The notes: a model not told the origin generated them from the sequence alone. Numbered from the stretch's first letter, positions 11,479 through 24,500 are shown. The stretch is 64,000 bases of DNA from Rosellinia necatrix (GCA_021209875.1 JAGYVD010000006.1:4216001-4280000), one strand, 5' to 3'. Made by a program: numbers and translations.

Positions 11479-13238
11479 CTTGCTTGCTTGGATGGTTCCG
11501 ATCTTGTTATTTCTGAATCGTGGATGTTTTTGTTGGGATCGAATTTATTAGACACCGACTTTGGCTTGAGGTTCACATATTTATGCGATTGGGATCAATT
11601 GAGATGATATATCGAGCCGGCACTCACTCGTGAGTAAGCGAGGAACAAACAAAACAAAACAAAGGGACAGCGCATGTGGGCTTGCTTATAAATGCAGGGG
11701 CATTCCAGAATGCTTGAGAACTTGATTTGGAGCGATCTACCCCTCTCTTGGCTATCACATGAACGGGCCCGGAATTTATAATACGCCTGGAGTCTGAACG
11801 GAAGCGGCAGGGCACCTGGGGGCCGAGGGGAGGCTGCAGCCCTATAATTGATATACTTCACGGCTAGTTATATTTCATCGGTCGGGAGCAATTATGCGGA
11901 AGCTAGGGCGAAGACCACGGCAACTAGAACCAATTCGGCAATTTTTAGAATTGACAAACTGACCCGCATTGGTTGTGTTGATGGGGCTTCTCCACTATTA
12001 ATTCGTAGCTAGTGCCCATGTACACTAGGTAGTGTCGCCGTTTAAGCCTGCATGCAACCTGCGAGAGCGGTAGGTTGGTAAAGCTACCTAGGTAGCTACT
12101 AAAATGCGGGTGCGAAGAGAGGGATTAAATTATTCAGCTGCATCAAGGTGGCCTAATAGATACTTTGAAATAGGCATAATTTACACCCCCACATCTTGTC
12201 ACTGGCTTAAAGCTCTTCCAACCTGCGTCTAGCTACCCTGGTCTTTGCCATAGCTACCATGTAACGAGCAAGTATGCAGCTGGCTGGGCTGACACCTCCT
12301 CATCCCTTTGGACATTTTACATAGTGTAAGTGTCTGACAACACGTAAGCGGGGAGGCACGAGAGCTCCTGGCGGGCTGTCAGCGATAGGACGGACCCAGC
12401 AAAGCGACAAAAAGAAAAGTTGCCGGAATGGAGTCTGGCAATCTCACCTGCATACGCATACGCTACCAGTGCATATGCCGCCGGAGTGGAGTTTCTCTAT
12501 CAAAGGGCTGTGCCGAGATCTGGCTAACTACACTATCTCTAGTGTCCACAACCGCAGGCGGCACAGATCATGCGACCCATCCCAAATCCCAATCCTCGGA
12601 GGGTATACAAGTACATACGTTGATCCCTTTGGACGCCAGTTCAGCACCGAAAACGCCGAACCCACCCACAGCAGGGATAGAAGCCCCACCGTCTTAACCC
12701 GTGCCGTGGGTACCAGGCCATAATTAGTGTGCCAGGGCGATCAGGGCAATCAGGGCAAGATAGGCGACACACGTTTGCTCATGGGGCATGATGTCACCTT
12801 GGTTGACACGCAAAAGGACAACACGGCCGAGGTTATATCGGCAATGTATCAGGTACCTACGCTACACTAGGGTACGCCACAGCGTCTTCTCGTATGGTCC
12901 AAAGGTCCTGTCCATTCGATCAATACTGCTGAGATCCAGATTAGAAATCGGAAATCGGTGAACCGGACTTTAGAAATCGTATTTCGGATACAATAGCACC
13001 ATGGCTTACCAAGTCCGGCCTCTGAGAACGGACGCAGGGAGGTCTTTGTTCAATGGCCAAGCTGCGAGCGCGGTGCTTTGTTTTGTTTAAGAGTCTTGAT
13101 GTCCAGGGGGTTGCATCAAGCGCAGAGACGTCGTCTTCAACCTGTATGGAACATCATCGCACCCCATTGCGTCTCGACCATCGTCGTTTAGCATCTGTTT
13201 CTGTAACCGGAGTTGGGTGACTGATTGCCTGAACGACC
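11479..13238. other. Intergenic between divergent SDR genes
   Basis: 1.76 kb shared upstream region. A short tandem motif (atcagggca repeated about three times, 12735-12760) and a local duplication of an 'agaaatcg' motif at 12942-12980 are visible. Short frames at 12428-12723 lack any domain and are not called. Confidence 0.45.
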
Positions 13239-14355
13239 ATGTCCGCGGAGGAGCTTAAAGCCAAGGCGCGCTTCGAATCCACGAATCTCGGGTTCCTATA
13301 CCGGCAATTCACGAAGCCGCGACCGATCCCCTCCCATGTCAAATTAACGGACCAGATCGCCATCGTCACCGGCAGCAATGGCGGGCTCGGTTTCGAAGCC
13401 TCGCGCCACCTCCTGCGGCTAGGGCTGTCGCAGCTCATCATGGCCACGCGGTCGCAGTCTAAGGGCGACGCGGCGGCCAACACGCTACGGAAGGAGTTTC
13501 CGCGCGCGACCGTCTCGGTGTGGTTGGTCGACCAGGAGTCGTACGATTCGGTGGCGGCGTTTGCGGAGCGCTGCAAGACCCTCCCGCGCATCGACATCGT
13601 GATCCTCAACGCCGCCCTGTCCCTCAAGACCTTCGCGCTCGTGCCCGCGACGGGCCACGAGACCGGCATACAGATCAACTACTACTCAACGGCGCTGCTA
13701 GCCATCCTGCTGCTGCCGGTGCTCAAGGCCAAGCGGGCGGCCGCCGGGCCCGGCCGCCGGCCGCCGGTGCTGAGCATCGTGGGCTCGGACCGGCATTACA
13801 TGACGACCGTGCAGCTGCGGGGCGGGCGCGTGCTGCCGCAGTTCGACCGCGCGGAGGAGTACGACCAGATGGAGTGGTACAGCCGCGGCAAGGTCCTGCT
13901 GGCGCTGTTCTACTCGACGCTCGCGCGCCACGTCGACCCCGACGACGTCCTCGTCACCCTCGTCAACCCGGGTTTCACCAAGGGCACGAGCCTCGGCCGC
14001 GACTTCTCCCCGCTCATCACCGCCATCCTGACGCTCATGCACGCCCTGATCGGCCGCTCCACCGAAGTCGCCGCCACGACGTACGTCGACGCCGTCGTCG
14101 CGCGCGGTCCGGAGGCGCACGGGGAGTTTCTCAGTGACTGGACTATTAAACCGCAAGCATACCCCCACGCCCCCCCTTCTCCCTCCTGTCTCAGGTTCTG
14201 CGCATCATTTCAATAACTAATACGTCTATAGGTTTTCTGAGCTGTACTATACACCGGAAGGAAAGGAGCTCGAGAAACGGCTCTGGGAGGAGACCATGGA
14301 GGAGCTAAACTTTGCTGGCGCGTCGAAAATCCTAAGCGATTTGAAAAATAGATAA
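13239..14355 (+). CDS. Short-chain dehydrogenase, retinol-dehydrogenase-like (SDR 2), with probable GC-AG intron
   Basis: Two exons: 13239-14152 and 14232-14355, 345 aa. Rossmann loop TGSNGGLG at residues 44-51, NAAL at the NAG position, a SIVGSDRHY strand with the catalytic Ser, and Tyr/Lys in WYSRGK near residue 214. The downstream VNPGFTKGT is the usual 'NPG' segment after the active site. Without splicing the frame would end in a proline/serine-rich tail with no family match; joining at 14152/14232 restores PFSELYYTPEGKELEKRLW, the normal C-terminal helix. The donor is GCAAGC, so the intron (14153-14231, 79 bp) would be GC-AG; an ACTAATACG branch site precedes the acceptor. Likely an NADP-dependent alcohol/ketone oxidoreductase; convergent with the P450. 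Confidence 0.88.
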
Positions 14356-14787
14356 TGGATAGAAGAATTGGGTTTACTGTGGATATGATATCATCCCTAT
14401 CTCTCTATTTTTTTGGTTTTGTTTTTGTCCTAGAATTGAGTGACTGGGAAGAAAGACTGATACAAGTTTCACATTGTGGATAACTTCGTTTTTTTTTAAC
14501 CCCTGAATTATTGATGGCCCTGGCCAAGTCCTTCATACAGGCTCGTCAGATGATACCCTAATTAGGCAGTGCTCACTCTTGCAGATTGAATGCATTCCAA
14601 CATTCAAAATTGTTCCTTGCTCTATAAGCTTACGTGGCTGCCTGGCTCTATCTTACACGATATGTGCAACAGCAACCTCGTCAGCTGCATCGGTCTACCC
14701 TCTATGCTATATATGGCCTCTTCCGTGGGCTATGCTGAATTCATCATCCGAAGTAGAAGAACCTCGTAAAATAGTTGCCATTATGAC

Positions 14788-16677
14788 CTAGCCGATTTTG
14801 GCCTCGGTGATCTTCAGCCACATGTCGTCGCGCATCCAAACGACGTGAGACTTCTCGGTCCAGGGCTTCCCTGGAGACACAACCTGGAAGTCAAACGTTC
14901 GCATCAACTATCGGATTGTTAGCCCTTCTCCCATAGGGGTCTCATTCCCCGTAAAATCCTGATGGCGAAGTCGATAGCTCTGGTGCGACATGTTGTGGCA
15001 AAACGTACCTCGAAGAAACATTTGTTCATTTCCATCATGGTAATGTTCTTCCCCGCGCACAGCCAACGCCCAAATCCAAAATTGAGTTCAACTATACGAG
15101 GTGTTAGCACACTCAAAAGCTTATGGTCCGAGCTGCGAAGCCTTTTGTTTTTGAAGAACCCACTATGACCGATTAGCACTCTCGCAATGACGACGATAAG
15201 AGGAAGGGGGATCGTGTACATACCCGTTACGTTCCATCGTGGATCTCGTCGACTCGTCTAGGAAGCGCTCCGGTCGGAAAACGTCAACATCCTTACCGAA
15301 GACCTCCGGGCGCTTCTGCAGAGACACATAGTTGCCGCCGACGCCGGTGCCTTCAGGAATGAACATGCCACAAAGAGTCTCGCCACCCTTCGGGACTTCC
15401 TTGTAGTGCCCGTAGAGCGCCGGGGGCTTAATGCGAAGAGACTCCCAAATGACAGCCTAATACCAATTAGCTTAGTCCATGTGACCGCCGCCCCCAAAAG
15501 TACGGAGGAGCGGGGAGTGCATCGAAGGATGAGTATGTGGCGGCCAATCACCGCCGGCAGCGCTGCCTGCCCTCTCGGTGCGTGGCTAGAGAAAAGAAAT
15601 ACAGACCTGAAGATAAGGTAGTTTCTTAGCCTGCTCGAATCTGATCGGCGACGACGCCTCGCCACTGACGACAGCCTGCCGGACCTCGTCCTTGAGTCGT
15701 TGGTACACGCGGGGGCTCGACAAGACGTACAGCATAGCGGTCTGGAGCAGGATGGCGTTGTTGTCCGCGCCCGCGAGCAGGAGAACCATAGTTTCAGCCT
15801 CAGACTCTTTCTGCGAGAGGCCGTGGCGCATAAACGATGACATGATGTCGGTACCTTTTTGTTGCTGCTGCTGCTGTGCCCCGTCAGCGCGGTAGCGCGT
15901 CGCGACGTTTTCGTGCGCCAGCCCGAGTACCTTGCCCAGGCCGCTCGCGTCCGTGTCCCTGGGACGGAACGGCGCGAGTAGCGGCGACCCCGCTAGCCGC
16001 GCGATGTAGGGCACGTCGGCGACCAGCGTCACGAGCACCGCGAACCCGTCCATCGACCGGAAGTAGTCGTACAGGTCGCCCTCAGCCTCGAGGAACCCGA
16101 ACCGCCGCCCGAACGCCAGCAGCGTCAGGCTGTCGAGCGTGAAGCGGCGCGTGAGGCCCGAGAACTCGGCCGGCGTCTCGAGATGGCGCGCCCGGATGAC
16201 GTCGACGAGGTGCTGCACCTCGCCGTCGATCCCCGCCTCCAGCTCGGTGTTGTCGCGGCCGTGGTAGCCGCTCGTCAGCTTCGCCTTCATGCTGTCGTGC
16301 GCGCGGGTGTCAAGCATGCTGGCCATGGTGTCGTGCCCGTCCGCCTTGAAACAGTCGTACCAGGTAGTTCGCTTGTAGGCGCTGCGAACACCGAGGACGC
16401 GGCGGAGCAGGGCCGGGTCATTGGTCACTAGGTGATTGGGCGCGACCCTGACCAGGGGGCCGTACTTCTCGTGCAGAGCCTCCAGCCTGCCACCTTGGGT
16501 GAGGGTGAGGGTGTTTCTGATCATCCATAGGTAGGAAAAAGACGCGAGTAGCGGCCCCGGGACGTGCCTCAGGCGATACCACGTGAAGAAGCTAGAAACT
16601 GTGTACCAGAGCACTAAGGCAGCAAAAGTGGTCAACGGCACAGCCGAGAGCTCGAACTGGAACCCAGAGAGAATCAT
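14788..16677 (-). CDS. Cytochrome P450, pisatin-demethylase-like
   Basis: Four exons: 16677-15607, 15456-15231, 15091-15009 and 14907-14788; introns 15457-15606, 15092-15230 and 14908-15008; 499 aa. The start ATG at 16677 has a good Kozak context (GCCATGA); the longer frame to 16758 has only TTG. An N-terminal membrane helix ([15 protein letters not shown]) is followed by the RHVPGP hinge, so it is an ER-anchored monooxygenase. Landmarks are the I-helix [10 protein letters not shown]-helix Glu362-Arg365 (ESLR), FRPERF, and heme loop [10 protein letters not shown] with Cys444 as the iron ligand. The I-helix has Asn where the proton-relay Thr is usual. A six-glutamine tract occurs before the I-helix. 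The intron 2 donor (GTAACG) was chosen over GTATGT because only it restores the frame into the heme loop. Probably hydroxylates or desaturates the cluster intermediate. Confidence 0.9.
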
Positions 16678-19200
16678 GGCGACCTTGGCGGAAGCTGTAA
16701 TGGAATAGAATCTTGTTTGTTCCGACTTCAACGGTGTCGTCGTTACTTCCTTTCCCAACGCCGGCCAACGCTCTAACGGTTCAAGTTATAGATTAGGCGG
16801 TGCCTAGATAGTCGTATTTGCATTTGACAGCTAAGTGCATATACGGGCGTGTACGGGGTTGGCGATTGACATCGATGAACCGCAACTGGCGGGAACGGAG
16901 TTTTCCATCTCCGCAACATTACTCATTTGCAGTGCATACTATTACATGATGACAAATACGTGGGACCGTGCTTGTCGCATCATGTCGGATACGATGGTAC
17001 TGCCAACTAACAAGACGCCTATCATACTATGAACCCCGCGAACGATATCATGCCGAGGGAATTCTCAGAACTATTTGTTTGTGCGCTTACTTTAGTGGCT
17101 AAGAGGTCTCGGACACGTCCCTCTTCCTGCACGCGGAAAAGGGGAGGGTTGGAGGGGGGGGGGGGCTATCGCGCTAAACATTCCCCTGGCGGTTTGGAAA
17201 CTTGTCAGGCCAAATGTAGGCTGTCGCTAATCGGGGGAAAGAGGGCATCGAGATCAGGACTTAGTGTAGCTAGGTATGTTTGGCTAGCCCCGGAGACAGC
17301 TTTACTGCGTATTGTACACTATGTGCTTCTGTCAGACACCTAGACTAGACGTTAATACTACTACTACTACTACTACTACTACACTATGTGCTTAGGTTGG
17401 CACGGTCCAGATCTGCGAATTCTAACCACACCCCCCCAGTCCCCTCGCTTCAACCCCCGCCCTTTAACCCCCACTTTTGAGTCCCCACTCTTGCACTCCC
17501 CCCTTTTTGGGTGTGGCCCACAGAACCGGTTACATGCAAAGACATTTTATTCGCTGGTGTCCGGTTATAAAGGATGTAGGGGCAACATATGACGTAAACT
17601 TATATGGCCATCGACTACTTGCGGCATATCGGTTGAGTAGTACCTAAACGATGCTGAATTGATTATCTGACTAAGAGGGCCATTCAGCCACCGAGAGCCA
17701 CAAGCCCCAAAATGAATCACAAGTGCATACATACACACCACCTGGAAGGTATATGCCTAGTTGCCCTATGTAGGGCTACGTAGGGCTACACAGGGGCCCT
17801 GCTCGACCTGCAAGAGCATCAGATGCGTTCCAATTTTGGCATAGGTAATCTCATAAGTTCAAACATAATGACTCCATGGCCGCAGCGCCTAACTTATCCG
17901 GCCCAGCTTAGAAAGATATGGCGATTAATCTTGGAAGGGTACCAGTAAGCGATTAAGCCGCAATTCCCGTGGTATTGTACGACGTGTTGGGAGTTGTTCA
18001 TTTAAGTCGAGACAGTTACTCAAAATACGAGAACTCAAAATGTTAAGGACATCCAGAGCTACGAAGTCTATTTATAGATTCAGCCCTGCAATTCATTTCT
18101 TCTCTTCGCTAACAAGTTCCGACACGGGTTAATGCGAGGGCTCCATCCTAAAGGATGACCAACACCGTCTATTGGTGTTATGTTTGACTGTGGCTGCTAC
18201 TCTAGACGCCAACGTCGTGGCTTTCGCATCAAGATCCACCGTCCTATCTTTTGCAAAAGCAAAAACTTCATGCTTTCACGGCCGGGTTTATAATTTCATT
18301 ATCAATCAATATCATCATGTTTAGATTCGGAACTTCCCTCTGGCGAGATAGCAGCTCGGCTACATAACTCATAAAATGGAGCGGACCAATTAGTGTGGGC
18401 AACTCAAATGGCTTGTTTGAGTAACTTAGCTAACTCAGTTCACGTTGAAATATAAGATCCAAGCGATCCATTTTACCGTAGCCATGAACAGGGTTAAATA
18501 TTTCCCAATCCAGGAGAGGTGAAGTCATCAGGTGAGCCGCCGTTGGCTAAACTACTTGGCAAATCGCCGAACTTCCCAGTAGGGTGGGATGCCCACTTTG
18601 TACTGGCATTCCTGTAACCGAACTTATTTTCGATCGCCAAAGGCTATTTTGTTTGAATCCTGTCAACGAATTCGGCGTAATTTATGATCTTGCAACACTT
18701 AGATCTCGTTGAATCTATAATTAATTCTGACCCGGAGGCGTAAAAATGTCGAAAATACCACCACGTGCACTCGCCTTAGCTGAAGCGACAGGGGCCACAC
18801 GTGGCTACCTTGTCATGCCTACAAATGAGCCTCAACGGCTCAGCAATCTATCTTGAGACATGATTGGTGCCTTTCTGACCCATCGGGGACGGATTCAGAG
18901 AAGGAGGTTAATGCTTGACTCAACCGTAGTAGGGTATGAGCATGAACGGGCCATATCTAGGTCACAACAGTATGTGATAGAGGCGTGCCACCCCTGTTAA
19001 GAGAGCTTTTTCTTGTAGGCACACCGAAGAACAGAACTAAAGATAGGATATCGCGTATTTTAATAGAATCACTTATCATCTCACAGCAATCTGAACAGCT
19101 ATCACGAGGATATAAAGCAACCGGCGATCCTCATTCCTGGACAATCCATCACCCATCATTCAACTCGCCCTTTGTCCATAGCCAGGCTCTAACATTGACA
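16678..19200. other. Long intergenic between divergent P450 and FAD oxidase 2
   Basis: 2.5 kb with no convincing gene. It contains an (ACT)n microsatellite at about 17355-17383, a G-run at 17153-17164, and a triplicated GTAGGGCTAC-like motif at 17766-17795. A TATA-like gatataaagc near 19109 lies about 90 bp upstream of the FAD oxidase ATG. Confidence 0.45.
17355..17383. repeat. (ACT)n microsatellite
   Basis: About nine tandem ACT units followed by acactatg. It is a simple repeat in an intergenic region. Confidence 0.9.
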
Positions 19201-20995
19201 ATGCCGAACAAATTTCTCAGCCACGCAGCATGCGGGCTACTCTTCATTCAAGCATTCCTGGCTGGGTTTGCATCAGCTCATCCCACGCTGCCACGTTGCT
19301 TCCAAAACTATCCATCCAGCCCTCACAATATATCAGTCCCAGCCATTCAGAAAGAGTTGGGGCACTTGCTGTCCAAAGGCTCGGTCATATTCGGACCGTC
19401 AGATCCTCGTTGGCATAATACTACCGATGGCTTCCAAGAGCTCTCGCCGCCTGATATAGAGATAGTAGTACAACCTGGAAAGGAGTCGGATATCTCCAAA
19501 ATTGTGACTAAAACCCTCAACTCCAGTGCTCTTGCGTATAACGACTGACTCTGAATTCAGGTCAAGTACTGCAACGAAAAAAGTATTAAATACTTAGCCC
19601 TCAGCCGGAAACATGGATGGTCCTCAACACTTGGCGGGTTTAAGGGCATGCAAATCGACATGACTTCGCTCTCTTCTCTCACTATTCAACCAGACAACAA
19701 ATCGGCTATCATCCAAGGAGGGGCATATCTAGGCGAAGTTATTGACACTCTCTGGGACGCAGGCTACGTAGCTGGTAAGTATTCCTCATCTATACCCGCC
19801 GCTAAACAGGATAGCGAGGCTCGACTAACAACGACGCGTAGTTACTGGAAGTTCGGCCTGTCCTGGCTTCGTCGGCCCTGCCCTAGGTGGCGGCCACGGT
19901 CGTTATGAGGGGCTCTACGGTTTAGCGAGTGATAACGTCATTCGCCTCAACGTGGTGTTAGCTGACGGCTCCAAAATACAAGTCAGCAAGTCAAGCCACA
20001 GCGATCTATTCTGGGCGATGAAGGGTGCCGGCCAGAATTTCGGCATTGTGACGAGTGCAGAAGCTAAGATTTACCCCCGGGAGATCGATACCTGGCATTA
20101 TCACAACTACATCTGGGCCCAGGACAAGCTTGAGACTCTTTTTGAAACCCTGAACGTATACCATGGCAACGGTACAACACCAGCACGTATGGGGGTCAAC
20201 CATGGTATATATATGATTGACCCTTCGATTAGTAAGACAGAGGTACGAAGCGCTCCGTGCTCCTCTCCTTGAAACAAGCGTTCTCTGACGTGATGTAGGC
20301 TGTATTATCCTGGACATTTGCTTATGCTGGGCCCGCTGAAGAAGCCGAGAAGATCCTGCAGCCATTCAATGACATCGAGGCTGTATCACACGTGAGTGGT
20401 GATGTTTCGTACCCGGAACTCGTCGAGATCCAGGGGACGGGTTTGAGCAGCCCGGTTTGTTACCACGGAGACCACCCCGTATCCTCGGCTCTCCTCCGTA
20501 CGTGGAACATTACGACACAACGCCAGATCTACGACATGTTCAACGAAAAAGTCGCGCTGTACCCAGAGTTGGCGAACACAGCCATTTTGCTCGAGACCTA
20601 CGCCACAAAAGGGATGTCTGATATCCCTGCTCACACATCGGCCTACCCCTGGCGCGAGGAACTGCACATTGTGTATGATGCCACCCCTATCCTGCTTCTA
20701 TTAACAAGGAAACCAGCACTAACACGAGACTTTCAGATTGTTTTTCGCTAGTCTAGAGCCGGGCTCTGACCTGCTAGAGCCGACACAGCAGTGGGCCCAA
20801 GAAACACGCGATTTATGGCACGCCGGCGAACCTACGCTTCCTCCGAGGACATACATGAACTATGGAGCAGGGATTGAGACCCCCGAAGAAATGTACGGCT
20901 ATGAGCCCTGGCGCCTAGAAAAGCTTCGAGGATTGAAGGCCAAATATGACCCCCACAACCAGTTCCGTTACTACAACTCTTTTGTTAAAAACTAA
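19201..20995 (+). CDS. Secreted FAD-linked oxidoreductase, BBE-like (paralog 2)
   Basis: Five exons: 19201-19503, 19561-19774, 19842-20242, 20299-20672 and 20737-20995, giving 516 aa. It has an N-terminal signal peptide ([20 protein letters not shown] then AGFASA). The domain order is the same as paralog 1: PCMH FAD domain, [17 protein letters not shown], and a C-terminal [12 protein letters not shown]...FRYY BBE segment. His119 (RKHG) and Cys179 (ACPGFVG) are at the same residue numbers as in paralog 1, so bicovalent FAD is likely in both. Exon 1 (303 nt) and exon 2 (214 nt) are exactly the same length in both genes. Paralog 2 has lower GC and more diverged codons, and an extra Cys-containing loop ([12 protein letters not shown]). 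A lineage-specific duplication followed by divergence could give two successive oxidations in one pathway. Confidence 0.92.
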
Positions 20996-21548
20996 GGGGA
21001 TGGATGATATTGGCATTCAGGGGAGTGAAGACTAATTGGGAAATGTGAATAGACAAGCATGTAGAGCGCATCATTCGGCGTAAAGTGGTATATAGACTGT
21101 ATTATTAGAGGGTATTATAAGGAATAAAGCGATTGGTTCCTTGTCCTATTGACGAACTCAAACTCCAGTTGTGGCAAGTGCTGTGGATAGTAGTAGAGCC
21201 CCTCTTGCCGTATATATTCCTTACTCCGTCATTAAACAAGGCTTGAAGAAACATATTCTTGATATGATGAACATCACTCCAAAATAATGATATTTTTGGT
21301 TAAATCAAATTTGTAAGTTGCTAAGCCCAAATAATCCCCCGCTGGTAATTATAGGCATCATAACCCCACAACGTGGGAATACCAAACACCTGTGACATGA
21401 ACCCTTTTGAGCGTGATAGGTTGGAAATTTCGCACTGTATTCACTGAGTGATATGTCAATCTATCATTGACCGTAAGTCTCTTCACCCCTGTGATGTTCA
21501 TTCGCTGTGCGTCTTGGGCCCTCACACGAATCCAAAGATTGCTGAGCC
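20996..21548. other. Intergenic, convergent 3' ends
   Basis: AT-rich sequence between the FAD oxidase and the ankyrin/vWA gene. Nothing coding was seen. Confidence 0.5.
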
Positions 21549-24500
21549 TCAGGTTGAGGTCTCAATCAAACTACCGGAAGGAGCTGTCGAATTCGACGGG
21601 CCATTATCAGTTCGCACAGTTTGTCGGTCCAGGGCAGCCAGGAATAGTTCGGCCAACTGCCCGTGTCGGAAGGTAAAAGACGTCAGCCACCATTCTCCGT
21701 TGTCTAGTAAGGAGAGAAGCCCTACCATGGTCATATACTCTTTATTGTCGCTTTTTGCGACTTGTATCATATCATCCAATCTCTCAGGAGAACAATAAAC
21801 CATGTCCTGAATCTCACTGTCTTCCTCGATGCTGCGGAGAAACTTTTGTGCGCCGTCGGAGTTGCCAACTTGCGAGAGTAGAAAGATAGCGGAACCCTTT
21901 CCATATTTATTCTCGTTGAGGAACGCTTTGCATTCCGTGATGACATTCTTTAGAGTGCCCTGCTCCTCCTTCGGCTAATAGCGGGTTACCAAACCAACCC
22001 CATCAGGGATAAGCAAGCATGTATAGGGGTTAGACATACCTGTCCATCAGTAATGACAACTACGATGATGGGTTTCCTGAATTTATCATTGTTCACCCGT
22101 TCTTTGATAAAAGGGTCGACGACCTTACTCCGCAATCGACTGCCGAGCTCTGACCCGTGACGTGTGGATTCAAGTATAACATTGACACGCCTTTTCATGA
22201 CCTGAAGGTCAGTCATCTTATCAAAGTTACCTGTGGCGTCATCAGGGCAATTCAGGAACCGGATATTGATACCAGATTTGTCCAAATCCATAGAATTGAT
22301 AATCTTAGCCATCGCATCAAGCGTAGTTTTTAGTTTGTCTATGCGATGATCTCTGTCCATCGAACTGCTGTCGTCTGTTCTGATGTTTAGCTTCGCACAC
22401 TTCTTGTCCGAAAATTATATCGTTAAGGCGACTCACCACACAGAATAACAAAGCCATAGAGCATTAACCTGGCGAGGTCTGGTCCTTTCTTAGGGTCCAG
22501 CCCCAAACTTTTCGTGACGGCATTGGCCTTTGTGGCCGCGATTGACACCAACTTCTCTAGTTCTGGGAAACGTGAAAGACCGCCAATATTGACATCTATA
22601 AAAGTGCCAATATGGTCAACATACTGTTGATTTGGTATGAGAGAAGTCTAAAACGTTATGAGATGGAGGCACAGAGGTTAGCACAGTATCACAGAGAGTC
22701 CGGGTGAAGACAGCAGCAACAAAAAACGAAGATAAGCCATGGAAGCTCACATTATGGATCGACGAGAACTCAGTTGACGTATCACTCGGCGTACCAGGTG
22801 GCGGCGTGTTAGTCGGCGGCTTATCGTCGAGTAGTACCTCAATTGTACCGAGAGAGCCGCCTTGCGCAGCGTAAGAGAGTGGATAGTGCCCGTGCCTGTC
22901 CTTCACTGCCCGGTTTGCACCCTTATTCGCTAGCTCTTTGACGGCCGCTGTATGGCCATGCTGGGCGGCGAGGTGCAAGGGCGTCCTTCCCTCGTTGTCT
23001 AGTGCCCCAACATTCGTTCCTGCATCGAATAATAAAGATATCACATCACGTTTTCCTTCTTCCGCGGCAATATGAAAAGCCGTCTTCCCGTTTCCGTCGG
23101 CTTTATCAAGCAAATGTCTCATTCCGACTAGTTCTCGTATGATATCTGAATCTCCTCGGGCGGCGGCAATGTGTAAAGGTGTTGGGCTGCTATCATCAGC
23201 GACAAGATCTATTGAGGCGGTGCTATGAGCAACAAGAATTTTGACCATGTTGATAGCGTTGTTATCTCGACCGCAGGCGATATGTAATGGAGTGTACCCG
23301 TTTTTATCTCTCACGTCGCAGCGAGACCCAGCCTCGATGAGAATTTTAGCTGCTTTAAGAGAGTCCATGGCCACTGTAATATGCAGTGGTGTGCGGCCCT
23401 CAGCATCTCGAGCATCCTTGTCAGCCCCCAAATGAATGAGTATGTCGATCGCGGCAGCGCTGTTCTCTCGTGCTGCGCGGTGTAGTAGCGTTCCATTGGT
23501 AGGGCCGCCATCACAGGCATCAATAGCTGCGCCATTGTTGACCAAGGCCTGGGCTGCTTCCTTCCTGTTCCCTTTTGCAGCAACGTAAAGGGGTGTTCGA
23601 CCGTTGGTGTCGCGCTCCTCCATTTTTGCGCTTAGTTCACAAAGTATTGTTATTGCGTTTTGATCGTCCGCTTCCGCCGCACGGTGTAGCCATGTCCTCA
23701 TCTGAGCATCAGGAGACTCCTTATCCGCGCCTGCCCTAACCAATATCTCTGCAACACGATTTTGGCCCAATGTTGCCGCAACGTATAGCGGCGTTTGACC
23801 GAAGTTGTCTTTTCGCTCTATAGCTGCTTTCTTATGGATCAGGAGGTTCACAGCATTAATGCTGCCATCCCGGGCCGCTCGGTGGAGCAGCGTCATACCA
23901 GTACCTGCCTCAGCGGCGTGGATATCTGCACCCAAAGCGATGAGTGTCTCGAAAGCACCTTGTTGGCCCGCTTCCGCAGCGGCATACAGAGGCGTCCGTC
24001 CGCGACGATCTGTAGCTCCTATATTAGCGCCAAGTTTGATAAGAATCTTGCAACCTTCCACGTTTCCGGAGCTTGCCATCTGCCAGAGTAGACTCTGGTT
24101 GTTGTTATTTTCGTCGATGCTGACGCCTCTGTCCTTCATCATCTTAGCCAAGTCCTCGTAGTGTCCTTGTATAGCGTAGAACATTGCTGATTTCTCTTCG
24201 TTATCTAGCCAATCTTGAGTTTCCTGTCCTACCTCGAGGAGAGTTTCCACAACATCACTATGCCCTTTAGCACAGGCAAGGTGAAGAGGGGTTTTCATAA
24301 AATGGTCTCGAGCCTTAGGAGACGCGTAGGCCTTGAGGAGAAGCTTCACAACATAGTTGTGCCCACTCGCAGCGGCTAGGTGGAGCGGAGTGCGGCGTTG
24401 CTGGTCTAGCATGTCGACATTAACACTAGCCCCTAGAAGTCTTGCTACCACTTCGAGCTTGTTGTTCTCGGAAGCAACATGCAATGCAGTGCACCCCGTC

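Noticed and set aside
12428..12723. Two overlapping 84-89-codon frames
   Set aside because: No recognisable similarity and no supporting start or intron structure.
13520..14168. Open frames of 150-205 codons overlapping SDR 2
   Set aside because: Shadow frames of GC-rich coding sequence; the SDR frame carries all catalytic motifs.
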